From Albugo candida (taxonomy: Eukaryota; Oomycota; Peronosporomycetes; Albuginales), in the NCBI GenBank assembly GCA_040437565.1, contig JBDOQK010000050.1, positions 124,001-188,000 of the forward strand: a stretch of 64,000 bases of DNA, given 5' to 3'. Under the pieces are notes generated by a model. The model was not told where the DNA came from and searched no databases. It saw only the letters and a list, made by a program, of their open reading frames with translations. Shown here piece after piece: positions 1-12,403 of this stretch (position 1 is the stretch's first letter; every line of letters begins with the position of its first letter). The position numbers and the translations under genes were made by a program.

Positions 1-460
1 TGCGTCAAGGAGACGGAGAGAGTGGCAAGTCGGATATCGACGTCATTGATATCGATAATCAATGAAAGCAAGTAGACTGACTTCGTTTCTTACGTAAAAT
101 GATATCTCAATTTGCTTTGTAACACTGTTATTACAACTGGGTACATGGGACTAATGCGATCCACTCGCCACATCTCATACGCATTATGTGAGATGGTGTT
201 CAAGAGTACTTGTCGATAGGCATCTACTCCTGGTGAAGATCTGTACATAACATCAGTTTCTAAGCTAGGGACTGTGCCTATTTCTACATATTTGTAATTG
301 ATTAGCCAGCATTTGGTATTATGACTCGTCTCATCATGCAAGGCTTGAATTCCAATTGAGAATCATCAATCAGTCACATTGTACAGAAACTTCTAGCTGA
401 ATTTCTCAGATAAGTAAGTTTTCTAGTTGCCTGTCGATTGACAGAATTAGTGCCTTTTAA
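1..460 (+). other. 3' flank of an array gene lying left of the window
   Basis: The first bases match the sequence that directly follows the stop codons of the array genes near 16372 and 22099, including the shared words gtcaaggagacgg and atatcgacgtcatt. The match continues for several hundred bases, so another family member very probably ends just before the window. No coding sequence is seen here; the open frame on the minus strand at 90-341 is not kept open in the other copies. Confidence 0.75.
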
Positions 461-518
461 AATCCTCATGAAGCTCTCAATTGAGGTATCTACAATAATA
501 CTGGAGTTCGACTGACTG

Positions 519-618
519 NNNNNNNNNNNNNNNNNNNNNNNNNNNNNNNNNNNNNNNNNNNNNNNNNNNNNNNNNNNNNNNNNNNNNNNNNNNNNNNNNN
601 NNNNNNNNNNNNNNNNNN
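519..618. other. 100-N scaffold gap, no flanking overlap seen
   Basis: Exactly 100 N. I see no repeat of the left flank on the right side, so this may be a true gap of unknown length. Confidence 0.95.
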
Positions 619-1338
619 TGGTAGATCACGGAAAGCGCTGAACTTGTCGGAGTTGCTGATCGCTGTTCGAACAACGACGATTCCGATCGGTCTAGACGAA
701 GTGCAGCGTCGCCACTTGCAGCGAAGTCCATAAATCAGATAAAATGTGCTGATACGTCTTTCCATGCCGGGCGTAGTGCTGGCACAATTGCACATGCAAT
801 ATGCGTCCAGCGTGGACCGTGGGAGAAAAGCTGATCCCGAGTAGGGAGTTGATCCATCCATAACTTCGACGTCTGACAGCACTAGAGAAATATATGTTGA
901 CTGGATTCTACGACAAGAAGAATCGTTGGTGGAACCTTCAACATATTAACACATGCTCGCCAAAGATGCTATACTTGATAATCTTGGCTGTAGACAGCAC
1001 CTAGGCTAGTTAGGCGCTGAGTTGGAGTAGCATCAGAGTAAAATAATTCAGCGCTGGAGAAAGTCACCGGCACATCCAATTCTCAGACCTTAATGAATCC
1101 TTGTAAATTATCTGTCACTATTGAAGTTCTGTTAATGGATACACCTACCTGCGATTTCTCGGGTGCACGCAATGGTAAAAATTGGACTATTTATATGCCA
1201 AAAAAGACACTCGTTTTGACCAACTGAAAAAGAACGTTCGAAATCATCGTTCTTAGCTCTTAATCAAAGAAGCGCTTATCAATCTACATCAACGAATCAA
1301 ATGCCATCGTAACTTAACATTGTAGTGAGAGAGTTGCA
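619..1338. other. Gene-free stretch
   Basis: No convincing coding region, RNA gene or repeat is seen. Open frames here are short, lack a recognisable domain and run into the gap on the left. Confidence 0.5.
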
Positions 1339-2262
1339 ATGGAAGAAGCCTCATCTAGAGCCACAATAAAAGAGGACGTGCGATTTTTTTTTGAGGCTAT
1401 TCCGATAAAGCGTAATCCATATTTACCAACTCTGGATGTGGTTGACTTGTATGATGCTGTTCTTCATCATGGTATGCAATGCCCTGTGAAATATCCTCTG
1501 TTCCGCTCCCTCGGCCTTCTACTCATCCGAAAAATTCGGTATAGGCGCAAACGACTCAGTGAAGGCATCTCGACAACCACCACCACAAATTCGAAGACAT
1601 TGATGGTAATGGCCATTGTATCGGGTACGACAGCGAAATGTCCAAATTTGAATTCTGTGATAAGGCACATAAACATGTACAGCTCGCTCCATACAGACCG
1701 GTCACCACCGTAGAAGCACACACGACGTTCTTTTCTTCCTTGGTACCGCTCAACATACTCGCACACCTTTTAAAGCATAGTCTTCCAGCGGTAGCTTGTC
1801 GACTCGGCACAAATCTCAATCAAGCTTTTAGAATCGAACAAGATCCTTTCTCTCCTGTCTTATTCATAAAGTCATTCTAGCTCTACCCGAACTGAATAAG
1901 TCACATCGGCATTCCTCCTCCCTGTGCTCATTCGTATTGTTGACTACGACCCACAAAGCACTTCCTTCTGTCACAAAGTAACCTGGCCTATAGAACCCTC
2001 AAGCTCCTTCTCGGTTCCCCAACTTTTCAGCCTTTTGCAGCAATAAAGGGACCGCTCAAGAGGATCCGCTGTCCCCTGGATTATTCATTGTCTGCCTCGA
2101 TAGTGGCACTCCGCGACCTTTTTATCTCTTGAATTATGGATTATCTCAGCGTACTTGTCTATGCCAATGATGTCGGCTTTGTTAAAAAAAAGCTTGACGG
2201 GATTTTTCCATTGCTCAAGTCGTCTTCTCTGGATAATCACATCGATGCCACATAAACAATAT
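1339..2262 (+). mobile_element. Decayed reverse-transcriptase fragment, probably LINE-type
   Basis: Two short translated stretches on the + strand resemble the catalytic core of non-LTR reverse transcriptases. Around 1815-1865 the frame reads RIEQDPFSPVLF, close to the family's RQGDPLSPLLF. Around 2140-2200 it reads LSVLVYANDVGFV, close to the active-site LxYADDxxLL block. Order and spacing (about 100 codons) are plausible for a LINE, although the spacing is rather long. Several frame interruptions lie between them and no endonuclease, poly-A tail or target-site duplication was found. The open frame from 1339 (124 codons) has no recognised domain and may be the 5' part of the same relic. Confidence 0.4.
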
Positions 2263-5200
2263 GGACGCGAATCATAAAGCTACAGACAATCAGAGGTGAC
2301 GCATCCGAAAACAAGGCACTTAGAGGCTGTAACAACCTCCATTGTACGTGCATGCATAGTTATATATAGTTGGAGAAGTGGATTAGCCAATCGGATAGGT
2401 GAACCAGGATTCTCTAATTAAAAACTCACTTTCCATTTTGTATCAAATAAAGCTCCGCCAACAGTTATCTTCCTCTGCTTCCCCCTGCCGGCGTTACAGG
2501 GGCCGTGAGGGATTATCACACAGACAAAAAAGGCGAACAGAGCGTTCTTCAAAATTTGAAAATTGTAATTCGTTCCCGTATCATCTCTGACGGCCTATGG
2601 TTTCAACTTTCTCAACAAGTACGTTCTTCCAGTCTTACTTTACAAATTTGGAACATGGACGTTGTTTTGAAACAAAGCCTTAGTCGAATAGAATCTTCCC
2701 AGTGCCACCGACTCTGTCGCGTTCTTTGGGCTTACTGTCGTACTAAAGCCCTGCAAGTAAAATTTCCAGACAGTACCTCGCCGGCAACACATCACGACAG
2801 CCCGATGGAGCCTATTTCGGCAAAATTTGCATCCCCGGACTAAAGTATAGCTCAAACCATTATGATCTAGTATTTCAGTACGCCTAGGGGATCTCAAAGT
2901 TCCGAGGTAGAACACCAAGGTGTCTTGCAATGTATACTCCAGAGATATCCAAAGTCCTATCTTAAAACTTACGACCTACTCTGATCAATGCTATTGCGCG
3001 CACCTTGCTAAACGTCGTCCTATATGTGATGCGTTAAACAAGTTCTTAAGTCAGGCCGCTGACCACCAGTACGTAGCAAAAATACCTATTAGCCGCAGGC
3101 GGGAATTAGAATCCCATTTTGCAATTTGCTGCACCACGAAAACGTTTAGGAATATTGATTATATCATCATTTTCTATTCGACCAAACAAACCTAACAGCA
3201 ATTACAGCAAGGAGTCCAGAAGTAGTGTCTCATCCAGTTGACATTTTACGTGCAGACTTCATGTGAAGAAGTGATTACCTTTTTGCACAGCCTTGAGCTG
3301 GAGTTCCAAGTTCGCGTGTGTGACTAGCTTTGAGGTAAAGCATTTTGGATTCTGCTTATCACATGGCCCGGGCGCGCAGATGACGACCGGTAGAAAGCAC
3401 TTTTTGCTATGCAACAAGCTTTTATGTGTGAATATGAGGCGAGAGATACTTTGAGCCATAAGCAGCCATAAGTTCTGTGTCGCTATTTGGCAATTCTCGC
3501 ATTCTCTAGAAAACAGTAATCTCGGTGGGAATATGCATGCATACTTTTCGTTACAGGGGTCGAAGCAAAGTAGCAATCATAAAATTGAAACTAGAAAATG
3601 TGGCCTTCTTCATCTTTTTGTATAAAAAAAATGTCTTTCCAGGTTTAGTGTCGTGGCACCTCCCTGGAAAAAATTGCTCAAGGCGCCGGCAACCAAGAAG
3701 AGCGAAACCTGCCAGTAAGACTCACGAAAGTTCAAGATTGTATTCTCTTGTGCGTCAATCGAGTCTGACGTATTCCAGAATCGGAGCTGTAGCAAAGCAT
3801 TCGAACGAGAGAGATACGAAAAATCCTCTCAGTGATTTTTTAAAATTCCCTTAGATTGCTATGACCAGCTAATTTTTAGTTTGATATGAATTTTTGGACG
3901 AATCTCACAATGAGATTGAGCCAAACTTACAAGGTAACTATTTAATCACTAGTAATGGCCGCTTTTCATCAACATTGGTGGTTGCATCAACCAGTGCGCA
4001 TGGGTAGGGTCAGTACATCAAATACGGCAAGTATGTCGGTGCGTTAAAAGCGGCAGCGGAATCGTATACAACTGAGCCTTCTTCGCACAAGAAAGGACGT
4101 TTGCTGGACATCTTAATCGGCGCTCCGGCTACTGCAGTGCTGTTCCAAAACGGTATCTGTGCAAGTGCTTGGGAGGCCATCTAGATCGACCCGAAGGAAT
4201 CAATCATCTGCATCGTCGACGCAAAGAAATTCGTCGGAATTTTACCTCGTTGCAATAGCCTTGGATTCACCCATGCAAAGAAGATGCGGTCGTTGCATTA
4301 GGGTAGGACGCAACGCACGAAGATGTGAAAGTGCAACAACAGGACCCACAGGACTAAGTTCATAGAATATAAGGTTCTTGTCTCATGAATGATCAGTATA
4401 CAGTGAGAATAGAATAGTCTTGTGGTATGAATAATTCGTGAAGTGTGAAATAGTCTAACAAGAATGATCACGAAACGAAATACGCGAGCGCGAACTGAAC
4501 TGAATGATTGCGAATTGGACGCGAAATAAGTGACGTCAAAAACTAGTGGGCAGTACTAGGCGTACGTCAGCACAATGCAAGCATAAAACTAGATAATCAT
4601 ATCAAACTGAGGGGACTTTTTAACGGTTCCCTTAGAGAATCATTTTGTGATAATAAAAAAAAGGGGGCAGAAAACAATAGAAATGAAGCTCGGGATCAAG
4701 AGATGCAGTATCTATAAGGAATCGAACGCATCATTTGCACTCTTCGAAGAGGTAATGTGCTACAGGAGCTGGCATGATGGGTGTTCGCGACTTCTCGGTG
4801 ACAGATTTTTATGTCAGGATAATGATTGCAGACTCATGATATTCTTTTACCCCGGCACTCAATAGTACCATCTGTGGGTAGAATATGCGTGGGATGGTTA
4901 AACATACTTCTGGGGAGGCTATCGCTTTACTTCAAATCCTTCAGTGGAAAAACTCTATAAATGGAGAGATATCTGAAGAGATCTGACGCAGCGCAAAATT
5001 GCCGATGCAAAACAAGCAACTTGGCATCTGACAGACTTTCTAACGTACACAGCCTTGAATGCATCTAGCTATTTACATGATAAATAATTCATCACTCACG
5101 TCCGATGCGGTGTAGCAGACTTATAGATAGAAAACTGCGCACCCTCTGCTATAGCGATGAGTAAAAAAGAGCTCGTAAATAATTTGACGCAAACTATGAC

Positions 5201-6284
5201 CTTACGTAAGCTTGTTCTAGGTATAAGCGATAATGAGTGAATGACGGACTTTGACAGTCCCGCATCAATCTTTCGTCGAACACACGCCAGACAATTCTCC
5301 AACATGCACCTACCTGTTCGATCAAAATCCTTTCTCTTCCATCTTTCCATCTGGAAATGAGGTTTTTCAGCATGGAAAATCATATGTACTTGAAAGAAAC
5401 GATGTAATTCGAAGGTGGCATAATTATGTCCCTGTATATGGACTGTACTTGCACGCATCGATAGTACAGGTACACGGTGTCGGAATTGGGGTGTAGAATT
5501 TAAAATCCGCAGCTAAGAATTGCCAGCCAGGAGAAAGATACAAGGACACGTCTATCTTGCCTACAGGAAGATATTCCCACAAACCGAGTTAATGAAAGTC
5601 AATGTCGTATGCCATTTGTGATAGTTTGCTGCAACCAAGTCAATGGTTACTATGCTTTGCGCAAATATACCATGGTAACGTAGTATGGTCATTGTAAAGC
5701 CTTGTTAGAATATTCCAAGTGGATCAAGACTCTAGCCAAGGAGTGATAAATCCGTGATGATATGCTTTTATGGTCCGAATCAGATGCAGGCAGTTTGATA
5801 AGAAAAAACGACAAATTGGAGGTACATCAGACAGTTCGAATGGATCCTCGTAAGTCCGATTGCGCTGGTCTATCGTCGATATCTACGCATTAAAGTTTCT
5901 TCTTGATATCGGATACGTAGACTTATAATAATACGTGGTTGCCTTTAAAAAGGAACTTTTCGTGGGACAGGTTGAAGCATGACGATCGTCAGATTGTATC
6001 GATCTGCATTTTGGAAGAACTCGCATTTCGACACGCATAATCGCTAAGAAAGTAATTACACGATCAAGAACACCGGTTTTTGTAATTTTGAATCCTTAAT
6101 GCAATCGAGCGCACATACCACTTTACCAATGGATTTAAACTCATTCTATTGCGAAATGACGAAGTATATGCAACATTCTAGGCAAATGCAGCAAATCAGC
6201 ACTTATATTTCTCATAAAGAACCCTTCCACAAGATGGGTGGAGGCTACGCAATTTTCTAAAATCGTATTTTGCTGGCTCCAAGA
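2263..6284. other. Long stretch without a supported gene
   Basis: Only open frames below about 120 codons are present on both strands, none with a recognisable domain, signal peptide or splice pattern. Some may be further parts of the reverse-transcriptase relic or of old array units. The sequence is AT-rich and shows no obvious internal repeat. I assign nothing here. Confidence 0.5.
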
Positions 6285-6420
6285 GCTTCGTAGCCGCTCA
6301 ACCACCAGATCGTTTGCGTAAACAATATTTACACAGCCATCGTTGTCCTCCTAACTGCTCAGTCATTTTTGATTTATTCAACAGCTACCAACTTCGAATA
6401 TCAAAACTTGTTCTTCTACA
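6285..6420 (+). promoter_or_regulatory. Conserved core promoter of array gene 1
   Basis: About 130 bases before the ATG are shared in pattern with the segments before the other family members (10.76, 14.76, 20.44 kb): a TTCGTAGCC-like word, a GTAAACAATATT-like word, then an initiator-like stretch GCTCAGTCATTTTTGATTT at 6357-6375, followed by TCAACAGCTACCAACTT. The stretch resembles the oomycete initiator consensus GCTCATTYYNCAWTTT. Conservation in non-coding DNA next to the start supports the chosen ATG. Confidence 0.55.
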
Positions 6421-7548
6421 ATGAAAACGCCAACACTTTCGTCTTCCGTCGTTCTGCTGGTTTCCAAACAAGCTCTGACTATGGAACGGGAAGTGAATGG
6501 CTTACGTCTGGACCAATTGGAATCGTTCAAACATGAAATTGCCGAACGACCCAGACCACTGAAACAAAAAAGTTTTGACGACGATTTGTCAGCATTTTCG
6601 CCGACAACGACTAATATCCGTGTTCGAAAAATCGCATCTTCTCAAAATTTGATTGAACAACGCTCTCTACAACCAGCAATCGATTGCAGGAATTGTAGCT
6701 TTGCCAAAGCAACCTCGGGACGAATTCTCGGCGACAGATCCGACCGTGATGGAGAAGGAAATATGCGTGGATCTCATTTTTTCCATCCGATTGTTTCCGA
6801 ACCGCATCCGCATCGGCGCTTCCATTCACAGGACCAACCACGTGACGATGAGGTCGAGACGATCAAGCTTCTTCCATTATTCCCCACTTCACCTGGTGGT
6901 GTATTTGACTCAGTTCAACCGCCTCCGGCCGGTACGTTCTCACCTATGGAAGGGATCCACTCGACGAAGACCCATAATTTATATCCGCCTCAACCTAGCC
7001 AAGAAATTCACTCGGCTACAACGTTTTCACCTCAATTCGCCAAACCTGACCCACACACCTACTCATATATACCCAATCATTCGAATCAAGATGCCGCTCT
7101 GGTACATTCAGCTCCACCGGTAGTTATTTACATGGGTCACACGTATTTACCACAGGATTCTACACCCCGTCGAATAAGGAGATATAGACGAACCTCGATG
7201 CATGCACCTACTCATCAACAGACTACAGAACAATCAACTCCGCATATGGGGTATCTCGCTTCTACTTCATACCAATCTATTCATCGAAATCCAAACCCGT
7301 CGGGTGAATNNNNNNNNNNNNNNNNNNNNNNNNNNNNNNNNNNNNNNNNNNNNNNNNNNNNNNNNNNNNNNNNNNNNNNNNNNNNNNNNNNNNNNNNNNN
7401 NNNNNNNNNGTATCTCGCTTCTACTTCATACCAATCTATTCATCGAAATCCAAACCCGTCGGGTGAATTGATGCCTCATTATTCAGAGCCAGAGGATCAA
7501 GACTCCACAGGAAGTAACAATATGTTTACTAGGATAAGGCGCGGATAA
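6421..7548 (+). CDS. Array gene 1: predicted secreted repeat-rich protein with RILGD motif
   Basis: First of four intact tandem paralogues. Residues 1-27 look like a signal peptide (MKTPTLSSSVVLLVS core). A conserved block follows, with an IRVRKIASSQNLIEQ element near residue 66-80, a CRNC pair at 89 and 92, and RILGD at 101-105. The remainder is rich in Pro, Ser, His, Tyr and Gln and has no predicted fold that I recognise. The reading frame spans a 100-N gap (7310-7409) whose flanks repeat each other (7251-7309 equals 7410-7468). Gap plus overlap is 159 bases, so the true protein is probably about 322 residues rather than 375. Function unknown; the family arrangement and secretion signal suggest a host-interaction protein, which is inference. 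Confidence 0.75.
   Translation: MKTPTLSSSVVLLVSKQALTMEREVNGLRLDQLESFKHEIAERPRPLKQKSFDDDLSAFSPTTTNIRVRKIASSQNLIEQRSLQPAIDCRNCSFAKATSGRILGDRSDRDGEGNMRGSHFFHPIVSEPHPHRRFHSQDQPRDDEVETIKLLPLFPTSPGGVFDSVQPPPAGTFSPMEGIHSTKTHNLYPPQPSQEIHSATTFSPQFAKPDPHTYSYIPNHSNQDAALVHSAPPVVIYMGHTYLPQDSTPRRIRRYRRTSMHAPTHQQTTEQSTPHMGYLASTSYQSIHRNPNPSGEXXXXXXXXXXXXXXXXXXXXXXXXXXXXXXXXXXYLASTSYQSIHRNPNPSGELMPHYSEPEDQDSTGSNNMFTRIRRG
7310..7409. other. 100-N gap with 59-base flanking overlap
   Basis: Bases 7251-7309 recur exactly at 7410-7468. This is the pattern of two overlapping contigs joined with a default gap, so the gap and one copy are probably not real. Confidence 0.85.
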
Positions 7549-8489
7549 ATACAACTGGGCTGACTTCGATTTTGCCTATATAATGTAAATTCTTTCATTT
7601 GCCCTGCAGTATAACTGGTGTCCGTTTATAATAGTCGACATGAAAGTGATGCGATCTATTCGCTACATCTCTTCCACAATATATGGAGTGGTTTTCAAAC
7701 TACTTGACGATAAGTGTCTACTCCCGATGCAGCTGTACGTGAAATATTCTCCTTAATAAGGTAGTGTGCCTATCTCTGCATGTTTCAATAGTGTAACCAG
7801 CTTTTGGTATCAGGGATCGTCATTTATGATTCACAGCATCGTGCAATATTCAAATTGGATCATCTTCCATTAACATTCAGGCACCGCCACGTCAATCAGT
7901 GATCCAGGCTACTCAAGTCAAGGAGACGGTCTCAGATAGTAGCAAATGACTAAGTGTGAAGATCGCTCAACTCAGCGAGGTCGAGAATACGAGACCCAAG
8001 GCCTTTTTGCGGTTTACATAGTGATTTTCATCTTTCTTGGTATTGTGGGTAAGTTTTATAAATTGGATTCAGTTCGATATTCTGGATATGAGTTCAAAAC
8101 CTGAGTTGGTTATATGTGTCCTTCTCCCGTTGGATCAAAGGTCGATACGTGAGGCGTTAGTTGTCTATACAAAATGCATCTTTCTTAAGCTATATTAGAG
8201 GTACGTAAAGCCACGATTGATCAGTCCAACCTTGACGCGGCATCAAATCAAGAATACAGATCACTTGATGCAGTAGGAGCGTTGATATTCGACTCAAATG
8301 CCAGCACAGATAGAATATTGATCGTTGAGGGCTCTTATATCAATCTACCCTATTGATCACAATCAAATGATACACAGTTCGCAACCAAGTAAGAAACTTG
8401 TGTCTGATCGTTATTTATACAAAACTGAACAAACATTACTTCGATGCAGGGGTACCAATTGATCTGAAGCAGCAAGTAAAATACTAAAA

Positions 8490-8970
8490 ATCAGTCCGCG
8501 CACTGGAAAATGGTTGAAGGAATTCGGGCCTTAGCTTCAAATGAGGGAACATGAGTCGGCATGTAATTGCTCTCTTTGCTTATCCATGGAGCTACTGTTA
8601 GTGCTATATTGAATACATGATTGTGAACTTTGAGCCAGTCTGGTTCGGCCACCATCGAGCCTATCGTCCCAACGTACAAGAGATGATGAAACCGATTTCC
8701 ACCGCAAAACCTCGCTCGTTATTATTTCATATCGCTGAACCAATTGTGTGTACGTGGCAAAACGCACTAGCAGCTGGCTGCTCGAAAATATGATATGGAA
8801 GTCTTTCAGGAAGACGATCCGATATAAATAGTAAATGTGATCCAGAAAATCCTCCGCGATGGAACACGAGTGATACTATCGTTGCTATCTGCGTACATTT
8901 CATATATGGCCGTGAAGAATAAGGGACTTATGTTCTAGTCTCAAGAAGAAGAAAGGACCGAAGTGGACTC
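8490..8970 (-). pseudogene. Decayed minus-strand gene segment, array unit 1
   Basis: Minus-strand open pieces of 60-76 codons here have counterparts at corresponding places in the following three spacers (about 13.0, 18.0 and 23.5 kb). A shared stretch reads roughly like LVRWDDRLD-(x)-QSS or LARWEKRLDD. No copy is open throughout, and I do not recognise the family. It is best read as the fossil of a gene that was part of the original duplicated unit. Confidence 0.4.
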
Positions 8971-9787
8971 AGTCCATTCAAAGCACAGATGTAGCAATCA
9001 TGTTTTAATCTTCAATCTTTTTGTTTGTTAGAATAAAAATCTTACTACGTGTGCTATTGATCTTGTTATGTGTGTCATTTGATCAAAGCACTCTCTAGCA
9101 TAGTCATTCGGGTCGTATCTGATGGTTCAGGTGGATCAAGCGTAGCAGTGATCACGATGGAATTGGTGGTGCATACATACATGGTCAGGAATAGAAGCAC
9201 GGAATACCTCACCTCCTAAAAGAATGATCAAGCTTTTCGCCACAGAGTTTACCAATTATTCAATCATGGGAGCACATTGATATACGTCTTCTAGAAAGCT
9301 AAAATCTGCGCATCTTTTGGACGTAAAGAAGCCTGCGTTGAAATCGTGAGTGAGAATGACGCCGAATGCTTCTTTTGACTATCACGGGGTTTTGTACGTT
9401 TAATTATGAGGAATGAACATTAACGAGGCTTTATAAGGATATGTGGCATTCTAGAACGACGCTCATGCTAACTGAGAAGCAGCAGGCTACCGAGAGTTTT
9501 GTTTGGGCAAAACAACATGGCTACCAAAAATACGGGTAAACATAATTTGTTTTGTTTCTAAAGTAGGATATTTCACATATGAAGCCTTCGTCTAATAGCG
9601 CGTAAGGATGTGCAACTGATTCAGGGGTCAAATGAGGCATAGGGCGAACACGAATGTAGCGAGAATGGTATCCAAAGTCTGTTATAATTGGTCAGGTGCT
9701 ACGAACGTAGCAACTCGCATAGGGCTCCATGTGATGTTATTCAACTTTAGTGCTGCCAAGAATCAATCTTTCGTAGAGCTGTAGCTT

Positions 9788-9887
9788 NNNNNNNNNNNNN
9801 NNNNNNNNNNNNNNNNNNNNNNNNNNNNNNNNNNNNNNNNNNNNNNNNNNNNNNNNNNNNNNNNNNNNNNNNNNNNNNNNNNNNNNN
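9788..9887. other. 100-N gap with 160-base flanking overlap
   Basis: Bases 9628-9787 recur at 9888-10047. Probably an unmerged contig overlap. Confidence 0.85.
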
Positions 9888-10430
9888 TCAAATGAGGCAT
9901 AGGGCGAACACGAATGTAGCGAGAATGGTATCCAAAGTCTGTTATAATTGGTCAGGTGCTACGAACGTAGCAACTCGCATAGGGCTCCATGTGATGTTAT
10001 TCAACTTTAGTGCTGCCAAGAATCAATCTTTCGTAGAGCTGTAGCTTTCATACGGCAATCGTTTGAAGCTTGCCCAATAGACCATGCAAGTATACTTGTC
10101 CGCGATGCAATAGATTTTGCCCATGCATTGATGACATAAATGGGAAAGGGAAGTCGAACGTTGGCAGGAAACTCAATGCTTCATACACTACTACTGTACT
10201 AGGAGCATGCTATAGTGTCGAAGAATTAGCGAGTCCTTATCAAACTTTGTCATTGGCGGAAGGCAAATCGCCTGGTAAAAGTTCCATTGTCCAATTGTAA
10301 AATAACTGATTTCGAAGCAGCTGAGATAAATGTCTGGAATTATTTCTGTTCGTCCTCTTCATGTCCCATTCGCATCCTAGCAGCTGCAATCCGTGTCAGC
10401 AATGCCTTTGCTCATCGCCATATGAAAAAT

Positions 10431-10530
10431 NNNNNNNNNNNNNNNNNNNNNNNNNNNNNNNNNNNNNNNNNNNNNNNNNNNNNNNNNNNNNNNNNNNNNN
10501 NNNNNNNNNNNNNNNNNNNNNNNNNNNNNN
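10431..10530. other. 100-N gap with 37-base flanking overlap
   Basis: Bases 10394-10430 recur at 10531-10567. Probably an unmerged contig overlap. Confidence 0.8.
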
Positions 10531-10759
10531 TGTCAGCAATGCCTTTGCTCATCGCCATATGAAAAATCCCTATCGAGAAGAAATTATAATTTCATACAGG
10601 TTAAAGAAGCGCTGTTCACCGCATCCAAAGTGCGTGTTCTCACGGTGCCCGACATTTGTATTCCATCTGCCGTACGTTTCGAATGCACGCAGTCTTTTGG
10701 GTGCTGTCACAATCAAACGAAGATGGGTGCTTTTCAAGAAAAATTGCTGCGTGTTCTGA

Positions 10760-10892
10760 GAGTCTCGCGGTCAGTAATCTGACTGAACGCTTCCGTAAAC
10801 AAATTCTACACGGTGCACGCTCTCTTCTTCGCTGATCAATCCTTGTTGAACTTGCCAACAGCTTTCAACTTGAAACCTCTGTTTCGTCTTTA
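10760..10892 (+). promoter_or_regulatory. Core promoter remnant of the decayed array unit
   Basis: Sequence matches the promoter segments of the intact units, including GATCAATCCTTGTTGAACTT near 10834 and the CAACAGCTTTCAACTTG word. It stands before a gene that no longer has an open frame. Confidence 0.5.
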
Positions 10893-12187
10893 AGAAGGCC
10901 AACATTTTCGTCTCCGATCGTGCGGCTCCTTTCCATAGTAGCTATAATATGAAAGGGGAAGTGAGTGGCCCGCATATGGACCCATGGTAACAGTTCCAAA
11001 TTGAGATTGCTGAACTAAAAGGTCCAAATAAGCAAAGAAGAAGAAGCTTTGACTGGAACTCGTCGGGATTGTCGCCGACAAAACAGAGTCTACGTGTTGA
11101 ACCACCGCATCTTCGCATAACTCAATTTGACAACGCGCTGGACAACTGCCAATTGTTTGCAAGGATTGTGGCTTCGACACGTCAACTTCTGGTCGATTTC
11201 TTGACAAAATATTTGGCTTTGGCAGAAAATAAAGTTCTGAGAAAAGCAAAAGAACAAATGCAAAAACAAAAGAAAATCGATTCAAATATTTTCCGCTGCG
11301 TGTCGAGTATCCCAATTCTAACCGCGTACGCTATTTTTACGTAAAAAAACACTTCGACACCTGCTTTTCGGCCCGTATCAGAAGCACGATCGACAACCGT
11401 CTGTCTGACGATGCAAGTAACCCTCACCGACAAGTGTATCTGAAAATTCAGCCACACATGGAGTACCCTGAATTCATCGACCATAGCAAATCTTTCCAGA
11501 ATATGCCATATTACGCGATTCCAACTGGGTATATGCAACATAATTACCTATCTATCTGCCCGTCTTAATAAATTTGATGATGATGATGATGTGCATACTA
11601 GCAACGCACGTCGTTAACATGTTTCTGGCCCTACGCATGGTTACATCATCCCCCCAGTCTCTACAGCCTCACCCATCTCATTCCAAGCGGCATTTCGAAA
11701 ATTACTTCACTTGCTACCATAGCATCAAGCTGTCCCAAATTCACATTGTGAATGAGGTCGACTTGGTAAAATCGAAAGTAGGCTATTTTATGTCACGTAG
11801 GGAAGGGATCGACTCAACCAATACTTGTTCATATTCCCGATCAAGCCTAGCCCAGAGATCGACTCGGTCAAAATGTCTCCACCTCTTTTGACCCCATCTG
11901 ACACATCTATACATTATTGACACGAACTTGCCGCAGGTTTACTTAAAACTCATGATGGAACCCTTGAGACTGGCCCCACGAAGCCGTCACCTGCTCATTA
12001 ACAAGCTACGAAACCATCAATTCTGTATAATGGACACCACGCTTCTGATTCATACTATTCTGATTATCGACCCGAAATTTGTCGGCGGATTTGATGCCTC
12101 GATACTCAGGTTCGTCAGAGGAAGGGAATGTCAGGGAATATCAACAAATGAGCCTAACAGGATATGCTGGAAATTAATCAACGCGTT
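10893..12187 (+). pseudogene. Array unit 2: decayed paralogue of the secreted family
   Basis: Nucleotide similarity to the intact genes begins at ccaacattttcgtctccgat (signal-peptide region) and continues through the conserved block. A piece near 11150-11215 still translates as CKDCGFDTSTSGRFLDK, matching the CxxC and RxLGD region of the family. No single frame covers the unit and a start codon is missing at the expected site; several breaks are present. The 3' part resembles the family tail and runs into the usual 3' flank. Open frames of 90-140 codons inside it are fragments or shadows. Part of its end is repeated after the gap at 12304-12403. Confidence 0.7.
11575..11592 (+). repeat. (GAT)n microsatellite
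   Basis: About six tandem GAT triplets inside the decayed array unit. It gives the run of methionines in an otherwise unsupported open frame. Confidence 0.8.
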
Positions 12188-12303
12188 GAGGAGACAGCAA
12201 GAGTGATAAGCAAGATATCGACGTCATTAATATTCAAAAACGCAAGTAGACTGACTTGTCCATTTGCAATAGTCTACATGAAATTAACGCAATCTACTTG
12301 CTA

Positions 12304-12403
12304 NNNNNNNNNNNNNNNNNNNNNNNNNNNNNNNNNNNNNNNNNNNNNNNNNNNNNNNNNNNNNNNNNNNNNNNNNNNNNNNNNNNNNNNNNNNNNNNNN
12401 NNN
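12304..12403. other. 100-N gap with about 249-base imperfect flanking overlap
   Basis: Bases 12055-12303 recur at about 12404-12652 but with several single-base and small length differences. Either the two contigs come from two alleles or they come from two very similar array units. The other overlaps are mostly exact. Confidence 0.8.

Larger units (their letters stand above)
7549..10759. other. Array spacer between units 1 and 2
   Basis: The part just after the stop resembles the 3' flanks of other units (the gatgcgatctattcgctacat region near 7647). The middle holds the decayed minus-strand segment described separately. From about 9630 the sequence matches the upstream regions of later units, with shared words such as gcaagtatacttgtccgcgatgcaa near 10085 (also near 19872 and 24930). 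No open gene was found. Confidence 0.6.

Noticed and set aside
90-341. 83-codon minus-strand frame at the window start
   Set aside because: It lies in the conserved 3' flank; the matching segment near 16.5 kb does not keep the frame open, so it is not coding.
1339-1713. 124-codon + strand frame as a separate gene
   Set aside because: No domain, no splice pattern; a stretch of Thr codons and its place before the reverse-transcriptase pieces suggest relic sequence.
11574-11891. Protein starting with six methionines
   Set aside because: The methionines come from a (GAT)n microsatellite inside a decayed array unit; the frame does not match the family.
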